Source: Clostridia bacterium (GTDB lineage: Bacteria > Bacillota > Clostridia > Christensenellales > Aristaeellaceae). From it: 64,000 nucleotides of DNA. A program made the translations under genes and the position numbers. Below are positions 58,714 through 64,000 of this stretch, in pieces (within the stretch, counting starts at the first letter, position 1; each line of letters opens with the position of its first letter). Location: assembly GCA_017519405.1 (NCBI GenBank), contig JAFWSH010000014.1, positions 62,001 through 126,000 on the forward strand, written 5' to 3'. Under the pieces are notes generated by a model, which worked only from the letters and a program-made list of their open reading frames with translations, was not told the origin of the DNA and made no database searches.

Positions 58714-61467
58714 ATGAAGATGCACCAAAGGGTATGTCTGGTCCTTCTGGCCGCAGTGCTGTTGTCGGTCTGTTTTGCTGCGCCGGCAGAGACGCCGGTG
58801 GAAGGGGACATTGACCTCTATGTGACAACCGCGGCTGTGGAAGGCCGCACGGATTCTCCCGATGTGGATCGTGTGCTGTGGACCCTGCGCTACTTCTATC
58901 CCGACTATATCAGCGTAAACCTGCACGTGGTTGTGCTGGATGGGCAGGAGGCGCGGGAGACATATCATGGCCTGCTGCCGGAGTATCTCGCTCAGCCTGC
59001 AGACGCGAAGGCTGCGAACGGCGGGGAGACCGTGGACTTGGCGCAGGTGCTGGAAGATGCACGCCCGGAAAGGACACGCCTGCTGGTTTTCTGCGGTGAG
59101 GAGCAGGATCCGCTGACGCTTTTGGGTTACGCTTCCCGGGGGAACGTTCCTGTCCCCTTTGCGGCGATCTCTCCTCTGCCCATCCCGGATGGGGAGCCGC
59201 GGGAGACCGAGAGAAAGACGCCCGGCAATCACAGTGGGGAAGGCGTGACAGCAAGGGCTTCAGCCTCCAGCGACCAGGAGGCAGCGTTTCCCATGGTCTG
59301 GCTCCGGGAGAAGGATGGCAGCCTGCTGGAGGCAGCGCTGGATGCCTATCAGCTGTTGGAGCGCGGGGATTTCCCCCAGATCTGCAGCCTGGAGCCTGTG
59401 GAGAACGGACTCATTCACCTGGCACCGCCGGAGGACCGGCCGCAGAGGCTCAACTGCATCATCGTGGAGGGCACGCCGGAAGGACAGACCGACAGTGCGC
59501 TTTTCCCCCGGCAGGAGACAGCTGACTGCATCACTGTTTACGCTGGTGCAGCGGTTGAGGAAGAACAGGTGATCCGGGTTGGATCAACGACAAAAGTCCT
59601 GGTCAACAGGGTGCTGGAGCCATTCCAGATGACGGTCAGCGGTCCGGATGAAAAGGAAACCTTCAGAAGCACGGACCACCCAGCCTTAACAGTGGGCATG
59701 GTGAAAACCGACGGGGAAAACAGCGCTTTCTTCGGAGAAACACAGTACTGGACCATCGGTTCACTTGTCGGTGAACAGCAAACACCGGAGACACGATGGG
59801 CATCAGGGGAGGACAGTGCGCCGAGCGTCACGCTGGACCTTACCCGTCTGACCACCGGGGATTGGCCTGTGGCGGTCACAGCCAATCTGGATGAGTGCCC
59901 GGGGCTGGACTACAGCTGTGTGATCAACCTGCAGGTGAAGAATGACGCGCCCGCCATCAAGGGGGAGCAGACTAGAACTCCTGAGGCGGACTGGTGGCTG
60001 GACACGCCTGTGATGCCGAAGGAAGAGACACAACCTGCCGTCTTCCCGCTGAGGGATTGCTTCACGGACGATGGCGGCGCTGAGAATTTGACTTTCCACG
60101 TTACCCCTGAGGCGGCCTGGTACAGCGTCGCCGATGGTACGCTGACGGTTGACCTGGAGCATATTCCCCGGGACGAGATGCAGACCCTCACAGTGACAGC
60201 GGAGGACAGCGCCGGACAGAAGAGCGAGGAGCTGACCTTCCAGCTGACAGCCCGGTCGGTGCGGGAAGAACTTAAGAAGGCCGAAATCACGCTGATCCCC
60301 ACGGTGCAGGAACGGATCCTCAGCACAGAATTCACGTACCAGCTGCCCGAGAGCCTGCAGAGCTACCTGAACCGGCTCGGGGAGGAACAGGCGGCATTCC
60401 TGGCTGCCCTGACACCCTCGCTGACTCTGGGTGACGAGAGCCTGGAAGTGACGATACCTGACACCTGGAATGGGCTGAAGTGCATCTATTCAGTGGCGGA
60501 CAAAGGTCCATTGCGCACCGGCAGCTATACACTCACCGCGGCGGTTTCCCTGGATGAAGGAGCCGACGAAAGCACAAGGAAGGAAGATATCACTGAAAGC
60601 ACAAGGAAGGAAGACATCACTGTTGAGAATGTGGGCCCGTCCCTGGAGGTAGCGAGCCCTTTGCCGGTCTCGCTGCTGATTCCCGGACCGCTCTTCCTGC
60701 AGAGGGATGTGCCGGAAGCAGAGCAGCAGAAGGCGTATCCGCTGGGACAGCTCATCAAAACAGAGGCGCTGGATAAGATTACGGTAACCCCAAAGGAGGG
60801 GGATATGCGGCTCTTCCGGAATGGCAGCGAGTGGCTGCTGACGGATGAGACAGAGGAACAGATGCCGGAGGGCTGGAAGGCCGCGGACCAGCTGGTCTGG
60901 GATACCACCAATGGGGGAGAGGCGCCCACCCTCATCATTCGCCACCGGGGTTACGGGGAGACCAAACAGACGCTGGAGTTCAAGGATCAGGACAACGGCC
61001 AGGCGAAGCTTACGCTGACAATTACCGCACTCTACCGGAATGATGCCATGCTGCGGCTGATCCTGTGGATTGTCATCGGCATAGTGGCGGCGGTCATCGT
61101 TGCAGCGGTCATCCGACAGCTGCTGAAGCCCCGCTTCACGCCGGACAGCAAACTGCAAGTCCGGTTCGGACAGTATAAGGGTATGCTGCCGCTGGTGAGC
61201 TGGGGCAAAAAGGGTATCAGTCTGACCGATGTGTTGATCTATACCGGCATCCCCTATGCGGGCGAGCTGCCCCCCAAACTCAACAAGCTGATGCTGATGC
61301 CGGGAGGGAATAAGTGCGGCCTCATGCTGTGCAATGCCGCCAGGTGTGACGTCATGGTGACCAAGGATGGTGCCGATCAGGACAGTAACAAGATCCGGAT
61401 CGACAGCGGCAACGAGGTGAAGATTGGTCTGGAGGACGGCTCCAGCCTCATCCTCAGCATCGACTGA
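58714..61467 (+). CDS. Cluster gene I: signal-bearing single-pass ectodomain protein
   Basis: This 917-aa protein begins with a signal peptide (MKMHQRVCLVLLAAVLLSVC). An N-terminal domain comes next (TTAAVEGRTDSPDVDRVLWT, VNLHVVVLDGQEARETYHGL), then tandem beta-rich Ig/cadherin-like units. One transmembrane helix lies near residue 780 (LRLILWIVIGIVAAVIVAAV), followed by a cytoplasmic beta domain. A 9-residue unit ESTRKEDIT is duplicated near residue 620. The ATG at 58714 follows AAAGGA; a TTG three codons earlier is possible. The extracellular part faces outward and the C-terminal domain faces the GTPase proteins, so it may sense the surface and signal inward. A terminator follows 26 bases after the stop. 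Confidence 0.78.
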   Translation: MKMHQRVCLVLLAAVLLSVCFAAPAETPVEGDIDLYVTTAAVEGRTDSPDVDRVLWTLRYFYPDYISVNLHVVVLDGQEARETYHGLLPEYLAQPADAKAANGGETVDLAQVLEDARPERTRLLVFCGEEQDPLTLLGYASRGNVPVPFAAISPLPIPDGEPRETERKTPGNHSGEGVTARASASSDQEAAFPMVWLREKDGSLLEAALDAYQLLERGDFPQICSLEPVENGLIHLAPPEDRPQRLNCIIVEGTPEGQTDSALFPRQETADCITVYAGAAVEEEQVIRVGSTTKVLVNRVLEPFQMTVSGPDEKETFRSTDHPALTVGMVKTDGENSAFFGETQYWTIGSLVGEQQTPETRWASGEDSAPSVTLDLTRLTTGDWPVAVTANLDECPGLDYSCVINLQVKNDAPAIKGEQTRTPEADWWLDTPVMPKEETQPAVFPLRDCFTDDGGAENLTFHVTPEAAWYSVADGTLTVDLEHIPRDEMQTLTVTAEDSAGQKSEELTFQLTARSVREELKKAEITLIPTVQERILSTEFTYQLPESLQSYLNRLGEEQAAFLAALTPSLTLGDESLEVTIPDTWNGLKCIYSVADKGPLRTGSYTLTAAVSLDEGADESTRKEDITESTRKEDITVENVGPSLEVASPLPVSLLIPGPLFLQRDVPEAEQQKAYPLGQLIKTEALDKITVTPKEGDMRLFRNGSEWLLTDETEEQMPEGWKAADQLVWDTTNGGEAPTLIIRHRGYGETKQTLEFKDQDNGQAKLTLTITALYRNDAMLRLILWIVIGIVAAVIVAAVIRQLLKPRFTPDSKLQVRFGQYKGMLPLVSWGKKGISLTDVLIYTGIPYAGELPPKLNKLMLMPGGNKCGLMLCNAARCDVMVTKDGADQDSNKIRIDSGNEVKIGLEDGSSLILSID
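60568..60621 (+). repeat. 27-bp in-frame tandem duplication in gene I
   Basis: Copies 60568-60594 and 60595-60621 differ at one base. They encode ESTRKEDIT twice, in a linker between two beta domains. Confidence 0.9.
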
Positions 61468-61493
61468 GGACGCTGAGATCCTGAAAACAACAA

Positions 61494-61530
61494 ACGACAG
61501 ACGGCGTATGACATGCCGTCTGTCGTTTTT
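61494..61530 (+). terminator. Strong terminator closing the GTPase-tubulin cluster
   Basis: A perfect 12-bp stem, ACGACAGACGGC (61494-61505) with 61515-61526, is followed by T residues. It marks the 3' limit of the nine-gene unit. Confidence 0.9.
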
Positions 61531-61577
61531 CAGCGATACCGGATACGGAGTGGATGACTGGGGCCGGGGGAAGGCGC

Positions 61578-61802
61578 TCAGCCCTTCACCGCACCGGCCG
61601 CCACGCCCTTGACAATATGCTTCTGGCAGGCCAGATAGAAGACGACGATGGGCAGGAGGCTCAGCACAATCAGCGCCATGGTGGCCCCCAGATCCACCCG
61701 GCCGTAGCTGCCCTGGAGATACTGGATGTGGATCGGGATGGTCTTGTACTTGGTGACGTCCAGCACCAGACAGGGGAGGAGATAGTCGTTCCACACCCAC
61801 AT
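61578..61802 (-). pseudogene. C-terminal remnant of a carbohydrate ABC transporter permease
   Basis: The minus strand encodes VWNDYLLPCLVLDVTKYKTI, then SYGRVDLGATMALIVLSLLP and ends GVAAGAVKG. This is the conserved C-terminus of MalG-type sugar permeases. The N-terminal two thirds are missing: upstream of 61803 the sequence becomes a different gene. Confidence 0.8.
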
Positions 61803-62095
61803 ACACGGTGACGGCCACGTCGTCCTTCAGGAGCGCAAAGGCGTCGGAGTAGTCATAGTTCCGGCCGATGACCAGCGGGCCGTCCGTGTAGTCCCCCCCA
61901 GCAGAAGGCCGCGCTGCACTTCGGCAGGCCGCCGATGCGCTCCGCCGCGTTCACCGCCTGCAGCAAGGCTACCGTCAGCCCCGAGGTCTCGGTCGCGCCC
62001 TCCTCCGCAGATCCGGCAGCCTTCAGCGGCAGCATGGCGCAGACCAGCAGCAAAGCCACAATGACCCTTCTGAGTCTCATCTGTATCCATCTCAT
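61803..62095 (-). pseudogene. N-terminal remnant of an Ntn-hydrolase (choloylglycine-hydrolase-like), frameshifted
   Basis: A signal peptide (MRLRRVIVALLLVCAMLPLK) leads to GGLPKCSAAFCWG with a potential nucleophile Cys, as at the mature start of Ntn hydrolases of the choloylglycine/penicillin-acylase type. At a run of C residues near 61894-61899 the frame shifts. The other frame continues DYTDGPLVIGRNYDYSDAFA, with the family GRNYDY motif, to VAVTVYVG. The sequence then joins directly to the permease remnant. It is a broken gene. Confidence 0.7.
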
Positions 62096-62149
62096 TTGTC
62101 ACACCACGGGCGGCCGGCGGGAAAACAGGCGCTGCCCGGCCGTCCGGAC

Positions 62150-63031
62150 TCATTCGTCCTCTTCAATGATGTCATACACGAACACCTCATGGATTTCCCG
62201 GTCATAGCCTTCATAGAATCCGGACGGCATTCCGGCAATGATTCTGGCACCTCTGTTGTACAGAACAAGCAGCCGGCCACGGCTTTTGTCAAACGTCAGG
62301 CCTTCGATCTCCCCTTGCCGTGTCACGTCGTCAAAGGCCTTCTCCGGCATGACACGCCCCGTCTTTTTGTCCGCGGAAACCGCGACCCGGTACATGTGAT
62401 CCGGCGCATTTTCATCGGCGTCCCCGTCGTCGCTGGTCACATACAGATCCCCGCCATAACAGGCAATGCCCTGCAGCCACCGGGGGCCCGGCTGCATCTC
62501 CAGCTTCCCTTTGTAATCCCCCGTTTCCAGGTCGTACATATACAGATAGCCGCTGGATGCGTCATCAATCCAGGAGGTCATGTAGACAGTTTTGGAGTCA
62601 GGATCCACGGCGATGCCGCTGCACTCCGTCTGCCCGGTATCCCCGCGGAAGGGAAAAACCCGCTTGAGGCGCAGCGTATCCCCGTCATAGACTGCGACCT
62701 GTATGTTTTTCCCCACCCCGTCCATAAAGTATTCGACCCCAAGATACAGCTCGTTGTGATAGACATCAATGTCCCCGATATGGTTGACTTCCAGCGCATA
62801 GCCGACAAACGGCTCCGTGTTCCGGGCAACGAGATGCCAGCCGCTGTCGTATTTTTCCAGCGTCCCGGAGCCGCTCACCCAGTAATACCCCTGTTCTGTG
62901 CATATGCCCTGCCGTCCGCCGACTTCGTGAATCTCCGCCAGCTCATACCGGGATCCGGCGCTCGCCCGGCCGCATCCCCACAGGAGAACCAGCGCCAGCA
63001 GGCCAATCAGCATTCTGCGTGTTTTGCTCAT
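62150..63031 (-). CDS. Putative lipoprotein with beta-propeller-like body
   Basis: This 293-aa protein starts at the ATG at 63031 (GGGGGA upstream), with a lipobox in MSKTRRMLIGLLALVLLWGC. The mature body has repeated beta-strand units with Tyr/Gly/Asp loops (VDPDSKTVYMTSWIDD, GYLYMYDLETGDYKG, IACYGGDLYVTSDDG, DKSRGRLLVLYNRGA), as in a single beta-propeller. No enzyme motif is seen. It is probably surface-anchored. It lies downstream of the deletion scar and has no partner nearby. Confidence 0.7.
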   Translation of the reverse strand: MSKTRRMLIGLLALVLLWGCGRASAGSRYELAEIHEVGGRQGICTEQGYYWVSGSGTLEKYDSGWHLVARNTEPFVGYALEVNHIGDIDVYHNELYLGVEYFMDGVGKNIQVAVYDGDTLRLKRVFPFRGDTGQTECSGIAVDPDSKTVYMTSWIDDASSGYLYMYDLETGDYKGKLEMQPGPRWLQGIACYGGDLYVTSDDGDADENAPDHMYRVAVSADKKTGRVMPEKAFDDVTRQGEIEGLTFDKSRGRLLVLYNRGARIIAGMPSGFYEGYDREIHEVFVYDIIEEDE

Positions 63032-63156
63032 ATTTTCCCCCGTCATGTCGGTTCATCTGCCCGGCTGCGCAGCAGCCGGCGGGGAAAGCATACCATATTT
63101 CCCCGGCATTTTCCATCACTTTTCCGCCCCGGCGGATGCCCTGTCCTGATTTGCTC

Positions 63157-63185
63157 TTGCGCCCGCGTCAGGGATCATATATAAT
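63157..63185 (+). promoter_or_regulatory. Promoter of the small secreted gene
   Basis: TTGCGC (63157-63162), a 17-base spacer and TATAAT (63180-63185), about 60 bases before the ATG. Confidence 0.6.
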
Positions 63186-63248
63186 GCCCCTAACACAAGG
63201 CGGGGCCGTGGCGTGCGGGACAGCCGGTTCTGCCGGGGAGGAAGATGC

Positions 63249-63892
63249 ATGGTCTGGGTCATTGCGATTGCGGCGCTCCTGGCGTTCCTCTTCTTCGGCT
63301 TCCCGGGGAGAAGGAACAGCGCTTCCTCATCCGACAGTACGAAAGGTGCATCCGCCGGCGTACACAGCCCATTCGCCGAGCGTGCCTCAACCGATGAGAA
63401 AGTCCCCGCCTGCCTGCGGGGCATTCATCCGGATCCGGCCTCCTTCTGGAGCACCGAGGAATTCTTTGTCAGGCTGGGGGAGGCGTGTGCCGCCATCACG
63501 GACAGGAAGCTCACCTGCTCCATGGATCTTCGGCCCAACGGCGACTTTACGGTGCTGATTACTTTTGCCTCAACGGCCGGCAGGTTTTTCCCGGCCCTCT
63601 TCGACGACATCGCCTCCTGGTTTTCCGGCACAGACCCTCAGCTTACTTCTGCGTCCTGCACATGTCAGCAAATCCGGGATGCCGTTAGTGACGACGCCCC
63701 CACCGCTTTGGTGGAGACCGACGACGGCTGGGACAGAAAGAGCGTCATCATCGTCTGGAATCCCTCTGGTATGCCGTAAAGCCCGGCTCCAGCGGAAGTG
63801 AGACGGCCGTCAACTCCTCCGGCGACGTGCTGTTCACCGCCACGGCGGAATTCCGGAAGTGGATCAAGGCCGGCCGAAAGCCGCCCATGTGA
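63249..63892 (+). pseudogene. Small membrane-anchored or secreted protein gene with a likely frameshift
   Basis: From an ATG at 63249 (GGGGAGG upstream) the first frame encodes 176 aa: an N-terminal hydrophobic anchor (MVWVIAIAALLAFLFFGF), a polar Ser-rich linker, then a globular part (STEEFFVRLGEACAAITDRK). It stops at 63777. A second frame starting near 63765 reads WYAVKPGSSGSETAVNSSG through FRKWIKAGRKPPM with local codon use and ends at a TGA at 63892, as expected for the true C-terminus. One indel near 63760 would join them. No family recognised. Confidence 0.55.
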
Positions 63893-63917
63893 GTGCCCCA
63901 CCCGGTGCCCGATACCG

Positions 63918-63941
63918 AAAAAACGCCCCCCGGCGGGGGCG
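63918..63941 (-). terminator. Probable minus-strand terminator at the right edge
   Basis: CGCCCCC (63941-63935) pairs with GGGGGCG (63930-63924) across a 4-base loop, followed on the minus strand by six T residues. It suggests a minus-strand gene ends beyond it, but no gene end is recognisable in the last 60 bases of the window. Confidence 0.55.
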
Positions 63942-64000
63942 GAAGAAGGGAGCGGGTCCGTGGGCAGGCTTTGCAGCTGGCATAAGCTCGCCACGGGCGG

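Noticed and set aside
60490-61818. Minus-strand 442-codon frame
   Set aside because: It starts inside the Ntn-hydrolase remnant and runs antisense through gene I and its terminator; not a gene.

Overview
The window looks like a chromosomal segment from a GC-rich anaerobic Firmicute, probably a gut- or rumen-type Clostridia. The clues are AGGAGG ribosome sites, consensus sigma-A promoters, DUF1292 and DUF896 small proteins, a CpsB/CpsC/CpsD phosphoregulatory trio of Gram-positive type, short-form HisG with HisZ, and frequent GTG/TTG starts. No rRNA, CRISPR array or classical insertion sequence was seen. Species cannot be named from the sequence alone.

Layout. 0-5 kb: two secreted proteins on the minus strand, one cut by the window edge. 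5-13 kb: a MATE exporter, then histidine genes hisZ-G-D-B, a reversed YczE/YitT-type membrane gene, and hisA-hisIE; hisC, hisF and hisH are absent. 13-15.3 kb: cpsC-cpsD-cpsB. 15.3-15.7 kb: a non-coding gap between convergent operons holding six DnaA-box-like sequences. 15.7-20.8 kb: a minus-strand envelope-related operon (GT2-GtrA glycosyltransferase, a 46-aa secreted peptide, phosphodiester glycosidase, Lgt-like protein, small conserved proteins). 20.8-26 kb: acyltransferase, Mrp/NBP35 ATPase, uxaC, a repeat-protein gene broken by an in-frame stop, a HAD hydrolase. 26-29.7 kb: a degraded accessory stretch with a partly duplicated methyltransferase, a truncated DUF5655 gene, a tRNA remnant and a lipoprotein.

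29.88-34.26 kb is an integrated element of about 4.4 kb. It splits a host tRNA-Val(CAC) gene in the D-arm: the 3' half lies at the left end and the 5' half at the right end, sharing CTA, and the inner ends form the two arms of a palindromic attP. It encodes a large serine recombinase, an HNH endonuclease and a Schlafen/AlbA_2-type protein. It also carries a complete tRNA-Val(CAC) whose 76 bases are identical to the interrupted host gene, apparently a rescue tRNA.

34.4-40.8 kb: a radical-SAM protein resembling the mobile pair B family, a secreted protein with an operator-like inverted repeat over its promoter, two gene remnants meeting at a junction, a P-type calcium ATPase and a WYL-type regulator. 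40.9-61.5 kb is the most striking region: a nine-gene plus-strand cluster ending at a strong terminator. It encodes a tubulin/FtsZ-like GTPase (1199 aa), a large uncharacterised partner (791 aa), a zinc-ribbon TRAFAC-type GTPase (533 aa), a giant GAP1-like protein (1658 aa), three paralogous four-helix membrane proteins, and two related single-pass proteins with extracellular Ig/cadherin-like domains. The first of these two looks N-terminally truncated. The cluster resembles predicted GTPase-based conflict or membrane-surveillance systems, but this tubulin, GTPase and ectodomain assembly appears undescribed. 61.5-64 kb: a deletion scar fusing an ABC permease remnant to an Ntn-hydrolase remnant, a lipoprotein and a frameshifted small secreted gene.
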